Shown one piece after another: positions 19,091-28,051 of a stretch of DNA of 64,000 bases. Each line of letters opens with the position of its first letter. Within the stretch, counting starts at the first letter, position 1. Below the pieces are notes generated by a model. It did not search any database. It had not been told where the DNA came from and saw only the letters and a list, made by a program, of their open reading frames with translations. The translations under genes were made by a program, and so were the position numbers. This stretch comes from Bacteroidales bacterium UBA4363 (GTDB taxonomy: Bacteria > Bacteroidota > Bacteroidia > Bacteroidales > Paludibacteraceae): the NCBI GenBank assembly GCA_002393965.1, contig DGSL01000019.1, forward strand, positions 210 to 64,209. Reading direction: 5' to 3'.

Positions 19091-19098
19091 CAAATATA
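19091..19098 (-). promoter_or_regulatory. Bacteroidetes -7 promoter box (TATATTTG)
   Basis: On the minus strand the sequence reads TATATTTG, matching the Bacteroidetes primary sigma -7 consensus TAnnTTTG. It ends about 28 bp before the ATG at 19062. No convincing -33 TTTG is seen at the expected spacing. It probably drives the distal half of the glycan locus from the two-domain glycosyltransferase onward, because the upstream unit ends at the pseudogene. Confidence 0.5.
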
Positions 19099-19299
19099 CG
19101 ATTTTCAATTCGTTCTTCACTTTCTTTGCAGTTTTTTTACTCAACTTCAGGTAAACGTTGCTGATAGACAAAACCAAATCGTGTTCAAAAGAGACACGCT
19201 ATCTGCCTATCATTCTTTTGAGTAGGAGATCATATCTCCAATTTAACTTTTATACACAATTTTCATTTTTTTTAATATGGGGCATAAAAACAAAGAGTA

Positions 19300-19860
19300 C
19301 ATAAGTGTGGATTTGATTGGGGTGGATGATGCTATTTGAGCCTTTTGCTTGGATTTGTCCTTGCAGAAGGCTTATTTTTGCATGGAAGGACATTGTTCAA
19401 GTGCCGATTAGACGCTGGTTCGGTCTTTGAACGTGTTCGCCAATATCGTAAAGGAATAGTCTTCTGCTTTATAATCTGTGTAAGGGAATCAAAAGTTTTG
19501 TTGGAACCTTTTAACACCAAACGTACCATCTGTTCTGCCGTCGCAGGCATACTTTCATCACCTACACGTATAATGCCACTCTTTGACCATCACCAACATA
19601 GTAATACGGAGTATAATGCCCTGCACTGACTGTCACTTGCAATATGTGTTGTCCGTACTATGTCATGCGGAATCATTTCAACATCAAGCAGAGGGTCCAT
19701 ATAATCGCGAATCTTACTGCTGATTGTTTCGCAAACATGCTACACATCATCAAGTCCTTTGACGATGCCATCATTATCAATGCCGAAGAAAAGGGAACAA
19801 CCCCATACATATGTCTGTTTCTTTAATCGATCAAGATTTTCGGGCAATCCTCGCAGTTAT
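19300..19860 (-). pseudogene. Decayed AlbA/Schlafen-domain ATP-binding regulator
   Basis: No intact ORF spans this region, but the minus strand encodes consecutive pieces of an AlbA_2 (Schlafen-like, putative DNA-binding or ATP-binding) protein in shifting frames. They are: FFGIDNDGIVKGLDDV ending at a stop at 19740-19742; then ISSKIRDYMDPLLDVEMIP in another frame; then LQVTVSAGHYTPYYYVGDGQ (about 19584-19645); IRVGDESMPATAEQMVRL (about 19515-19570); and TDYKAEDYSFTILANTFKDR (about 19420-19480). At least three frameshifts separate the pieces, and neither a proper start nor a C-terminal winged helix is visible. The order and conservation make homology clear. It is a dead insertion or relic inside the polysaccharide locus. 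The rest of the 19063-19870 gap shows nothing else. Confidence 0.75.
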
Positions 19861-19870
19861 GCAGGCGATC

Positions 19871-20911
19871 CTATTTATTCATGCAGAATTGATAAAACAA
19901 AAATCCTAAACAAGGATGATTGATAAGAAAGGTTTTAAGTATGTATTTTAATTTAACCATAGGCGATGCATACCAATGCGCTATTTCTATCCATTGATAT
20001 CTCAAAGGATAAACCTTCCATTCAGAATATTTGCTAAGCAGTTCCTTGTATTCCTTTAACGTCATCTGTGCATTTAGAGCGACTTTCGGGGTAACCACAT
20101 ATCGCATATATTTCAAGCGTTCAATAGATAATGCTTCAGGACAATGGTCTTGAATAAATTGTGTTCTGTATGCCACTGCTCGCCATCCGCTTTCTATCAA
20201 TGCCCGTTGCCGCTCAATAGACTGCCTGTGCGTTGTACTGTACGACGAACTTTGAACATAATTATAAAGCCGAAGATTTGTACTAATACATTTTCCAGCA
20301 ACAGCATACACTTCTCCCTTAAACACATCATCCTCGTGCAAACATAAATCTTCGTGAAAAAATAGACGATTGTCTATAATTAATTTACGAGAATAAATAG
20401 CATCCCAAACATAATAATCGGGGATTTTGTAATGACACAATATCTCTTTACCATGCGTAAATATTGTTCTTTCAAATTTGTTATTTTTTACAGAACGAAC
20501 AGGTAACAAATTATCTTCCGTAACATAATTGGCAGAATAAAGTACCACATCAGCATCTTCACCTTCTGCTATATCAACCATTCGTTTTAATCCATCAGCC
20601 ATAAGATAATCGTCTGCATCCACACAACATATATATTTTCCTACAGCTTCTCTGATTGCCATATTTCTCGCCGACGATACTCCTCCATTTGATTTATTAA
20701 TTAATCGAACATTTTTGGCTTTCCTCTTTCCTATCTCCATTTCGTGTATATACTGCTCTACAACTTCTATAGTATTGTCTTTACTACCATCATTAATTAC
20801 AATAATTTCAGCATCTTCAAAATCAATACTATCCAAACAGCGAACCACAACCGGGGCACAATTGTAACACGGAATCAACACTGAGAGAAGCGGATTACCA
20901 TTAGATTTCAT
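19871..20911 (-). CDS. Glycosyltransferase family 2
   Basis: A 346-residue GT2 enzyme starting LLSVLIPCYNCAPVVVRCLDS. It has IIVINDGSKDNTIEVV, GGVSSARNMAIREA and the metal site CVDADDYLMADGL near residue 97, followed by a substrate domain with the LHEDDVFKGEVYA acidic motif. It is the last intact gene before the AlbA pseudogene, and its DNA is markedly AT-rich compared with genes on either side of the locus. That suggests this block (about 19.9-25.6 kb) was acquired separately. Confidence 0.86.
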   Translation of the reverse strand: MKSNGNPLLSVLIPCYNCAPVVVRCLDSIDFEDAEIIVINDGSKDNTIEVVEQYIHEMEIGKRKAKNVRLINKSNGGVSSARNMAIREAVGKYICCVDADDYLMADGLKRMVDIAEGEDADVVLYSANYVTEDNLLPVRSVKNNKFERTIFTHGKEILCHYKIPDYYVWDAIYSRKLIIDNRLFFHEDLCLHEDDVFKGEVYAVAGKCISTNLRLYNYVQSSSYSTTHRQSIERQRALIESGWRAVAYRTQFIQDHCPEALSIERLKYMRYVVTPKVALNAQMTLKEYKELLSKYSEWKVYPLRYQWIEIAHWYASPMVKLKYILKTFLINHPCLGFLFYQFCMNK

Positions 20912-20923
20912 ACTTCAGCCTAT

Positions 20924-22033
20924 TTAAAATAAAACCTCATGTTTCAAAGCATCCAACCAAGCATGACCATATTTCAAGTCCGGCTCTAAGTAGTTTCCTT
21001 CGCCCCATTCATTCCAACTCTTAATAAATACAAAACGCTTATCTTTTGGCTTACTCTGAAGTTTCTCGACAAATGTATGCAATGTCTTTTGGAATTTTTC
21101 TGGCGACGAACCCAACATAACACTGCCCTTTCTTCCACTTCTTGGACTATGATCCCAATTGGGGACTATGCTTGGGAAAGCATTATCACGTGTAAAACAT
21201 ATCTCTGACATAAATGCACGATCATCATATTCCAACAGTTGAGGTGTAGAGAAAAAAGATCGACATATTTTAAACCATAATCGACGTAAAAGAGGAATCT
21301 TGTTTCGATGCACTTGTAAGTTAATAACATTTATTGCATCAAAACCCATTTTCATAGATATATTATAGAAATGTTCCCTTTCACTTTCACTATAAAAATT
21401 TTGACACAACGCCACAAAATAGATGCCTTTTAACCCATTTTCCTTTGCCAATTTTCTCCACAATTGTATGAATGCTGGCATATCTGGCACTGCACCTGGT
21501 TCATAAATCATGAACATGGGCTTTCCTTCGCACGTAATGTATCGTTTATCCTTGAAGGCTGACAACAGTGCATTGAAATGCTTCGTATAATCCTCTTCTC
21601 CTCCATAATGCTGCTCTATTAACGTACCTCCTTTTACCAAGCCGTGCAATGACCCACTCCATGTCTGATTTGCCCAGGCAAGGGCAAAAGGAAAATCAGG
21701 TTTACCAGATGCAACCACTTCATTAAATGGACGTTCTAACAAGCGTTTGCCATTGCCAAACCAATAGTGCCAATACACAAATCCCTCCACACCTGCTTCA
21801 CGGGCCATCTGAGCTTGTGCTTCACGTGTCTCAGGCACGCGCAAGTCATAATATCCTAAATCTGCAGGAACACGGGGTTGATAATGTCCAGGAAAGAGTT
21901 TCTTTGCTTTCCCAACATTTGTCCACTCTGTAAATCCCTTGCCCCACCACATATCGTTCTCCGGTATCGGATGGAACTGCGGCAGGTAATACGCCAACAC
22001 TCTGGCTTTGGGTTGTTTAATTATCTTGTCCAT
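20924..22033 (-). CDS. WbsX / GH99-like domain protein
   Basis: A 369-residue protein of the WbsX family, a glycoside hydrolase family 99-like (TIM-barrel) domain common in O-antigen and capsule loci. Diagnostic segments are ARVLAYYLPQFHPIPENDMW near residues 10-29, WWGKGFTEWTNVGKAKKLFPGH, the FVYWHYWFGNGKRLLERPF block, FALAWANQTWSG, and a C-terminal FIKSWNEWGEGNYLEPD. GH99 enzymes act on mannosides by an endo mechanism. In glycan loci the domain is annotated as a transferase or a glycan-trimming enzyme, and its reaction is not settled. The start ATG overlaps the preceding acyltransferase gene by 13 bp. Confidence 0.88.
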   Translation of the reverse strand: MDKIIKQPKARVLAYYLPQFHPIPENDMWWGKGFTEWTNVGKAKKLFPGHYQPRVPADLGYYDLRVPETREAQAQMAREAGVEGFVYWHYWFGNGKRLLERPFNEVVASGKPDFPFALAWANQTWSGSLHGLVKGGTLIEQHYGGEEDYTKHFNALLSAFKDKRYITCEGKPMFMIYEPGAVPDMPAFIQLWRKLAKENGLKGIYFVALCQNFYSESEREHFYNISMKMGFDAINVINLQVHRNKIPLLRRLWFKICRSFFSTPQLLEYDDRAFMSEICFTRDNAFPSIVPNWDHSPRSGRKGSVMLGSSPEKFQKTLHTFVEKLQSKPKDKRFVFIKSWNEWGEGNYLEPDLKYGHAWLDALKHEVLF

Positions 22034-22623
22034 GATATCTTTTCTTTCCTAACTCTTGCCGGATTCCCAGCTATTAATATATTTTCTTGACTGAAGGATT
22101 TTGTAACGACACTAAATGCACCTACGATTGATTGGCTTAAAATAGTAGCGCCTTTACCTATATATGCATTTCTTCCTATCCATACATTCTCTCCTACAAA
22201 AATATCTTTATCAGGATTTAATCTCATCCCTTCTTCATTTATGACAGGATGAAAATCGGTAGTACATATTATAATGCTGTTGGATAACAAAGAACCTTTA
22301 CCTATATGCAAGGTTGTATTACTTCCTACTTGCAAACTGGTCTTTGTTTTTGCTCCCGCATTTATCTTAACATACTCTCCTAGACGTATCGTGCTGTTCG
22401 AACCGAAATAGCTGAAGTTTGTATTTTGCACATCTGCCCCGTTACAGATAATCAAGTGATTGTTTTTACTTCTTCCTTCTGCTGAAATCTTGCATTTATA
22501 TATTCGAACATTGTCTCCTATTTCCATATTTACACCATCTTGCCATGCCTGTATTTTTATAGACAGCATATTCCTCTTATTTATTAACTTGCGAATCAAT
22601 CGCTTGGGATGAAAATAATGCAT
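22021..22623 (-). CDS. Left-handed beta-helix acyltransferase
   Basis: A 200-residue hexapeptide-repeat acyltransferase. Isoleucine-patch turns run from about residue 35 (NMEIGDNVRIYKCKISAEG) to the C-terminus, including IFVGENVWIGRNAYIGKGA and the closing AGNPARVRK. A catalytic His is likely in TTDFHPVI near residue 128. The expected reaction is acetyl transfer from acetyl-CoA to a sugar or amino sugar of the glycan. It is the second of two adjacent acyltransferase genes, 10 bp after the first. Confidence 0.82.
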   Translation of the reverse strand: MHYFHPKRLIRKLINKRNMLSIKIQAWQDGVNMEIGDNVRIYKCKISAEGRSKNNHLIICNGADVQNTNFSYFGSNSTIRLGEYVKINAGAKTKTSLQVGSNTTLHIGKGSLLSNSIIICTTDFHPVINEEGMRLNPDKDIFVGENVWIGRNAYIGKGATILSQSIVGAFSVVTKSFSQENILIAGNPARVRKEKISWTR

Positions 22624-22633
22624 ACAAGTATAT

Positions 22634-23290
22634 TTATGTATCTAAAACTTTGTTTTCTATTTTACTCTTTTTTATCACCTTCGCTGGTACACCAGCCACA
22701 ATTGCATAAGCTGGAACATCCTTTGTTACTACACTATTGGCTGCTATAATAGCTCCGTCGCCGATTGTAACATTTGGCAATATCGTTGCCTTATCGCCTA
22801 TCCAAACATTGTTGCCTATGATGACGGGACCCTTGCTTGTAACAAGCCGAAGAATCGGAGGTTGTTGCAACGTCGCATAATCGGTTTCTCCGTGGCTGTT
22901 ATCGGTTATGGTTACCCACTTACCCGTCAAAAGATTATCTCCTATCACAATACGATTAGTGGCTGTGATATTATTCCATGCTCCGAAATTACATTTGTTA
23001 CCTATGCGTATTTCCGGGTGAAAATCGCCTCCGGCACACGTACTCTCCCATGCCATGAGATAACCATATTCTCCAAAATGTGTTCCTTCTCCAATATAAA
23101 TATGCTTCTCTCCCAATGATTTAATATGTTGTGGCATATACACACCCTGTAGGTGTGGAAATCGTTGGGCAACACGCCGCTTACGGATAATCTCCCCTGT
23201 GCTCTTCAAATGTACAGCCAACCAAGTTTTATCGTATTTGCCCAGAACGGTACCGATAAGGTTCAATATTTTTTTTCGGATTGGATTCAT
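22634..23290 (-). CDS. Left-handed beta-helix (CatB-like) acyltransferase
   Basis: A 218-residue hexapeptide acyltransferase of the xenobiotic/sugar O-acetyltransferase group. Beta-helix turns begin near residue 60 ([18 protein letters not shown]). The catalytic His is likely in [10 protein letters not shown] near residue 134, and the C-terminal part is typical ([39 protein letters not shown]). It probably acetylates a sugar precursor or lipid-linked intermediate in the cytoplasm, in contrast to the membrane MBOAT system at 3.4-5.8 kb. Confidence 0.85.
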   Translation of the reverse strand: MNPIRKKILNLIGTVLGKYDKTWLAVHLKSTGEIIRKRRVAQRFPHLQGVYMPQHIKSLGEKHIYIGEGTHFGEYGYLMAWESTCAGGDFHPEIRIGNKCNFGAWNNITATNRIVIGDNLLTGKWVTITDNSHGETDYATLQQPPILRLVTSKGPVIIGNNVWIGDKATILPNVTIGDGAIIAANSVVTKDVPAYAIVAGVPAKVIKKSKIENKVLDT

Positions 23291-23333
23291 GACTTACTTA
23301 TTTATGGCATTCGTATATAGCCTATAAATCACT

Positions 23334-24299
23334 TTATTTCCTTAAACGGGATTTAATCTTGGCTAACAACTTGAAAATAATATATTTTAATGTGCCAAAA
23401 TAGAAATATAATGTATCACCATAATATCGATATAGGATTTTCCAGCCATTCTTTATGTCAAAACCGTCTCTTGTTACGTGTACTCCCTCAACATGCTTGA
23501 CGTTATGTTTCAAAATCAACAACTCATATACATATCTTAAATGAAACTTCAGATACATATCTTTCCTTAACCAATCATACAATCGCATCAAATCGTATTT
23601 CGTAAGAGATTGTTTCAACATTTCAAGATAACATTTCACAAATACATAGAATAGATTGTACCCTCCATTTCCACCTTTTGCATTGGCACAAATTAATAAA
23701 TTCCCCACACCAACAGCTTTATTTACCACATGTGAGAATGCTGCATCAAGAAAATAGGGGGTAATCAATAATCCTGTATTAAAATACTGTTTTGGATTGA
23801 CAACCCCTTTTATCGCACTAGCATTGAATATATTTGCACTCATGAAGGTAAAATTATAACTTACCTTCTTGACAAACTCATCTATCTTATCATATCGTCT
23901 GCATTCTTCATCGGGAGGAAAGGACGTAAGATGGAGCAATCCGATTTCTTCTTCCTTAAGTATATCAAGAATTTGACGTAATGCTCCAGGTTTAAAATAA
24001 TCATCATCCCCCATTATTACGATATACTTACCATGTGCATTTTCTGCACACTTTAAAAAATTATAATCGCAACCCATGTTTTTTTCGTTGCGGTTATACG
24101 TTATTGGCATACCACGCCGTACGAAAGACTCTACGACATCTTTGGTATCGTCATCCGATCCATTGTCTGATATAAAAATCTCCAATTCACCTTCCTCTAT
24201 GTCGCCAATTTGATTCTGAAGGTACGTAAGTCCTTCTTTCAAACATGCGGCTCTATTCCATGTAGGGATAGTAATTGATAACAACGGTTGATTATTCAT
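23334..24299 (-). CDS. Glycosyltransferase family 2
   Basis: A 321-residue GT2 enzyme starting LLSITIPTWNRAACLKEGLT. It has IFISDNGSDDDTKDVVESF, NMGCDYNFLKCAE and the metal site IVMGDDDYFKPGALRQIL near residue 98. The WNRA and GDDDYF variants are typical of abequosyl- and other dideoxyhexosyl-transferase relatives, which would suit a deoxysugar-containing glycan, but this is only suggestive. It is 1 bp from the flavoprotein gene upstream. The DNA is AT-rich. Confidence 0.85.
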   Translation of the reverse strand: MNNQPLLSITIPTWNRAACLKEGLTYLQNQIGDIEEGELEIFISDNGSDDDTKDVVESFVRRGMPITYNRNEKNMGCDYNFLKCAENAHGKYIVIMGDDDYFKPGALRQILDILKEEEIGLLHLTSFPPDEECRRYDKIDEFVKKVSYNFTFMSANIFNASAIKGVVNPKQYFNTGLLITPYFLDAAFSHVVNKAVGVGNLLICANAKGGNGGYNLFYVFVKCYLEMLKQSLTKYDLMRLYDWLRKDMYLKFHLRYVYELLILKHNVKHVEGVHVTRDGFDIKNGWKILYRYYGDTLYFYFGTLKYIIFKLLAKIKSRLRK

Positions 24300-24300
24300 A

Positions 24301-25569
24301 TTACTTGATTTTTAATCCACTTAACAAACTTTGGTCACTCCATAGGTAATCCCACTCTCCGAAACGGCCTATCGTTTCAATGTCTTGATCTGCGAGCCAG
24401 TCACGAACGATCTTCCTTGCGCGATATATCGGCTCAGTAAATATCACATTGGCATATTTTTCAAATCCCACATGCGTAAACAGGATTTCTTCCTGTTTGA
24501 TGATTCCCATCTCTACTAACTTACCTACTGTCCCATCAATCAGTTCCTGCTCGGTATATTCATTTTCCTTACAATATACCTCCATCTGCAGACTACTGCA
24601 TCCTTCCGGTACATTATCGGGACTCTTTAATGACGGTGAATATACTCTTGCTGCCAATATATCTTCGTCATAGATATACCACCATAAATACGGTGGAATA
24701 TTCTTCGTATTCAAAGCTACAGAAATATGATAACCAGATGTGCATTCCAATTGATTCACCGCATCTCGCACTACATCCGGCACATTCTGAATGCTTTCTA
24801 TCACAATCGGCAATGGCAGACTGGAATAAATCTTTTCATACCCAATCTCTCTTCCATTTGCAAATTGCACTTTCTTCTCACTCGGGCATATCGCCGTCAC
24901 GCACATTCCATATTCGATATTCGCTACATCTGCCATAGTTTTCAGCAATGCCTTATATCCGCCCTTCTGTGGATAGCGCATTTCCTTTGCGTAATATGTC
25001 ATAGGTGTATCTGCCGTTTGGCTACCAGCAATTACCTCATCTAACGAAGGTTGATAAACACGATTTCCAACCCATTCTGTCCGCAACTCTTTTGCCTCTT
25101 TCATCCAATATTTTTTGGTATATACCATTGGGAAATGTTCTGCAAAATAGTTTCCAAATTGAAGACGTAACCACTCCTCATAATTCTTTGGAACATACGT
25201 TGCATCTATAACAGGCCTTTCCTTAAAATCTTTTATAATTGATTCCTTTTCTTCTGTGCTAAGCGGAAACAAATTATTTTGAGCGGGATGTTTTATCCAT
25301 TGGCTGTGATATAAATTATATGGATTAGGAATATGTCTTATCAATTCTCCGCATGAAGCCTTAAATATCGCATTCACTTCCTCGTTTTGCGTGAACGTAA
25401 AATGCACGAACCGATCAAAACGAAAACCATCTTTTTCAATATTTCCACACAAACCTCCATAAGTAGCATCTTTCTCTACTACCAATGCCGTTTGCCCTGC
25501 CTTACGTAACGCGTAAGCAGCACCAAGTCCGGCAATACCTGCACCCAATATGAGGTTATCAACTTTCAT
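24301..25569 (-). CDS. FAD-dependent oxidoreductase (amine oxidase/UDP-galactopyranose mutase superfamily)
   Basis: A 422-residue flavoprotein with an N-terminal FAD Rossmann motif (LILGAGIAGLGAAYALRKAG, residues 6-25), the following acidic strand end (VVEKDATYGGLCG), and RFDRFVHFTF. The C-terminus IGRFGEWDYLWSDQSLLSG matches the superfamily closing motif. It is likely a ring-contracting mutase or a protoporphyrinogen-oxidase-like sugar-modifying enzyme. Length and locus favour a UDP-galactopyranose-mutase-like role, but the sequence does not show the canonical UGM arginine pattern clearly. The start overlaps the preceding SDR gene (4 bp). Confidence 0.75.
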   Translation of the reverse strand: MKVDNLILGAGIAGLGAAYALRKAGQTALVVEKDATYGGLCGNIEKDGFRFDRFVHFTFTQNEEVNAIFKASCGELIRHIPNPYNLYHSQWIKHPAQNNLFPLSTEEKESIIKDFKERPVIDATYVPKNYEEWLRLQFGNYFAEHFPMVYTKKYWMKEAKELRTEWVGNRVYQPSLDEVIAGSQTADTPMTYYAKEMRYPQKGGYKALLKTMADVANIEYGMCVTAICPSEKKVQFANGREIGYEKIYSSLPLPIVIESIQNVPDVVRDAVNQLECTSGYHISVALNTKNIPPYLWWYIYDEDILAARVYSPSLKSPDNVPEGCSSLQMEVYCKENEYTEQELIDGTVGKLVEMGIIKQEEILFTHVGFEKYANVIFTEPIYRARKIVRDWLADQDIETIGRFGEWDYLWSDQSLLSGLKIK

Positions 25570-26489
25570 TGTTTCAGCTCAACCATTTTTAACCAATCCA
25601 TCGTTCGTCTTGTTCCTTCTGCAAAAGAAACTTCCGGTTCAAATCCGCAATTTTCTCGAATTGCATCAATCGCAAATATGCTCAACGGAATATTCGTTCC
25701 TGTATATGGTACATCGCCAAACAACGGTTTCGCATCAGGGGCACACGCCTTTACCATCTCCAAGATAAACTCCTTCAATGGTCGTGCATGTCTGCTTCCT
25801 ATCATATACTCGCAGAAAGGCTTACCCTTTTCTGCCACCAGAAAGAACGCCTTTGCCACATCCGTTACGTAAACAAAATCATAGTTCTGTGTCGCTGCTG
25901 TAAACTGCAACGGCTCGCCATTGATAATCTTGCGTAGCGTCGTATTCACAAAGCGCGGAGAAAGCTCACCAACTCCATACGCATTCGTGATCATCGGCCA
26001 TAGCAAATCAATTCCTATATTCGCCGCTACACTCTTGCACAGGCAATGCGCTATATGTTTTCCCATGCCGTAGATATACCCCATTCCAGGACGACTACCT
26101 TGCTCATGAATAGCAGCTTCTACCTCATATTCCATAATCGTTCCGGCACACACAAATCGCGAACATCCCAATTGCTTAGCAGCTTTCAAGCACTCCACCG
26201 TATTTAGCGCGTTCTGCATCTGGAGATTATAATCAAACCGTGCATCTCCTGCCGATCCTGCCCACGCAAAATGGATAAACGTGTCATACTCATTCGCAGG
26301 TATAGCCTCTAACATTGCTTTCGTATTGCTGATGTCGCATTGCATATATTGCATATTCGGATGCGGCTCTAATCGACGAGGACTTTCGCCCATATCCAAA
26401 GCCAACACTTTCTTCCCTTCAGCAAGAAAATGCTTCACGGTGTAGCTCCCGACAAAACCATCTGCTCCTGTGATAATCACATTCTTCAT
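25566..26489 (-). CDS. NAD-dependent epimerase/dehydratase (extended SDR)
   Basis: Extended SDR of 307 residues from the start chosen here. The Rossmann motif TGADGFVG occurs within the first 16 residues, and the catalytic YGMGK follows near residue 140. I placed the start at the ATG at 26489 rather than the ATG five codons upstream, because it gives the canonical KNVIITGADGFVG beginning and lies 4 nt after the preceding stop. It follows RfbF, RfbG and an RmlC-like protein, so it probably reduces or epimerises the C4 keto group of the CDP-6-deoxyhexose made by RfbG. The DNA is AT-rich. Confidence 0.85.
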   Translation of the reverse strand: MKNVIITGADGFVGSYTVKHFLAEGKKVLALDMGESPRRLEPHPNMQYMQCDISNTKAMLEAIPANEYDTFIHFAWAGSAGDARFDYNLQMQNALNTVECLKAAKQLGCSRFVCAGTIMEYEVEAAIHEQGSRPGMGYIYGMGKHIAHCLCKSVAANIGIDLLWPMITNAYGVGELSPRFVNTTLRKIINGEPLQFTAATQNYDFVYVTDVAKAFFLVAEKGKPFCEYMIGSRHARPLKEFILEMVKACAPDAKPLFGDVPYTGTNIPLSIFAIDAIRENCGFEPEVSFAEGTRRTMDWLKMVELKQ

Positions 26490-26493
26490 ATCG

Positions 26494-26925
26494 TCACCAA
26501 GCAAATTTGATTTCGTTCAATTCCTTTTTATCTGATTCCTCCGGAGTGTGCAACTCGGGAATCAAATCAATCAGCATCGCCTGTTCTTTACTCACACCTT
26601 GAAAAGCCATCCATAATCCCGGAGCAACTGTTAGACGCTGATAATTATCGTGCGGAGAAAGAGTCACCTCGGTGAACTGCCCTTTGGTAGAACTATTCTC
26701 TCGATCATCATACAAAACAAAACGCACCGCTCCTTGCACTACCACCAGATTAAGCGTATACCGGTTATGTCGCTTCCAACCTTTGATAGCACCTGAATCA
26801 ACATGCGTAAAATAGGCTTCACCAAAGCCAACAAATCCTTCGTCACTACATTTGAAAGCATGCCACACATCACCTTTAGGGACTGCTATTTGTCGCAATG
26901 GATGTAAAATAACTCCTTCTATCAT
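26494..26925 (-). CDS. dTDP-4-dehydrorhamnose 3,5-epimerase-related cupin protein
   Basis: A 143-residue RmlC-like cupin. I chose the ATG at 26925, which overlaps the stop of rfbG as ATGA; the longer upstream reading frame lies inside rfbG. Family segments are LNLVVVQGAVRFVLYDDREN, LSPHDNYQRLTVAPGLWMAF and LIDLIPELHTPEES. The RGLHYQ motif with the catalytic His of true RmlC is replaced by IKGWKRHNRYTL, so the chemistry may be changed or limited to one centre. It is presumed to act on the CDP-4-keto-6-deoxyhexose produced by RfbG. Confidence 0.8.
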   Translation of the reverse strand: MIEGVILHPLRQIAVPKGDVWHAFKCSDEGFVGFGEAYFTHVDSGAIKGWKRHNRYTLNLVVVQGAVRFVLYDDRENSSTKGQFTEVTLSPHDNYQRLTVAPGLWMAFQGVSKEQAMLIDLIPELHTPEESDKKELNEIKFAW

Positions 26926-28022
26926 AATGCCCACTTTAATTGTTGCCCTTGCGCAGCTTCCATATATGCTTCTATCTGAGCACACGTCAATTCAAACATA
27001 TCCTTGCGTTCCTCAACATAATACGCGCGATACCAATCCGCGATAAACTGAATACATTGATCATATTGGAGTGTTGAGTGCCAATTCAAATAAGCCAAAG
27101 CCTTATCGCAATTCAGTTTCAGTAACGTTGCCTCATGGAAAGGCACATTACCGGTTAAACGAACTGCATTATTGGGATCTATTCCCCATAGTTTTGCGAG
27201 ATCTTGAACTAACTCGTAAACAGTCTTTGTCTGTTCTGCTCTCGGACCAAAGTTATATGCTTCCCCATTTTCAGATTTACCCTCATATAGGTATTGCCCC
27301 AAGGTCAAATAACCGCTTAATGGCTCCAATACATGCTGCCAAGGACGAGTAGCCTTCGGACTACGGATTTCCACCACTTCATTCTTTGAGAAAGCTTTTA
27401 CACAATCAACTATAATCCGATCTTTAGCCCAATCGCCACCACCAATCACATTACCGGCACGAGCTACACCTAACTTGATATTCTCCATCTTCGAAATGAA
27501 CGAATGCCAGTAGCACTTGATAGTCAGTTCTGCAGCGCCTTTACTTCCAGAATACACATCCTTACCGCCCATAGCATCCGTCTCACGATAACCCCAGATC
27601 CATTCTACGTTATCGTATGCCTTGTCACTGGTAATTAGCACACAAGTACAAGGCCAATCTATATTGCGGATTGCTTCCAATACAGATGCTGTTCCAACCA
27701 CATTTGTTGTGATAGTATCGAAAGGCTCTGCATACGAAGTGGACACTATGGCTTGCGCTGCTAAATGGAAGATAAAATCAGGTTTTACCTCTTGGATATA
27801 TGCATTCATTGCTTCACGATCTCGGATATCACCAGACCGATGATGAATACGATTTTCTAATCCATTAACTTCAAACATTGCTGGCGTGGTCGGTACGCTC
27901 AAACTATATCCATACACATCCGCGCCCAACATCGTGAGCCATGTAGTCAACCAACTCCCCTTAAAGCCGGTATTCCCAGTCACAAGGACTTTCTTTCTTC
28001 TATATACGTTATTAAATCCCAT
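26922..28022 (-). CDS. rfbG: CDP-glucose 4,6-dehydratase
   Basis: A 366-residue extended SDR that converts CDP-glucose to CDP-4-keto-6-deoxyglucose. Diagnostic points are the N-terminal VLVTGNTGFKGSWLTTWL (residues 9-26), typical of RfbG, then AAQAIVSTSYAEPFDT, ITSDKAYDN, the catalytic YSGSKGAAE near residue 157, and NVIGGGDWAKDRIIVD. It is encoded 29 bp after rfbF. The product feeds the downstream RmlC-like protein and SDR and, by inference, the 2,3-dehydratase at the far end of the locus. The usual partner for 3,6-dideoxysugars (RfbH/AscC) is absent. Confidence 0.95.
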   Translation of the reverse strand: MGFNNVYRRKKVLVTGNTGFKGSWLTTWLTMLGADVYGYSLSVPTTPAMFEVNGLENRIHHRSGDIRDREAMNAYIQEVKPDFIFHLAAQAIVSTSYAEPFDTITTNVVGTASVLEAIRNIDWPCTCVLITSDKAYDNVEWIWGYRETDAMGGKDVYSGSKGAAELTIKCYWHSFISKMENIKLGVARAGNVIGGGDWAKDRIIVDCVKAFSKNEVVEIRSPKATRPWQHVLEPLSGYLTLGQYLYEGKSENGEAYNFGPRAEQTKTVYELVQDLAKLWGIDPNNAVRLTGNVPFHEATLLKLNCDKALAYLNWHSTLQYDQCIQFIADWYRAYYVEERKDMFELTCAQIEAYMEAAQGQQLKWAL

Positions 28023-28051
28023 TTTTTTGTTTTAAGTTGAGAATATAATGT

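Noticed and set aside
19336..19629. Plus-strand frame in the 19.3-19.6 kb gap
   Set aside because: The minus strand gives a coherent series of AlbA-domain peptides, so the plus frame is a shadow of a pseudogene.
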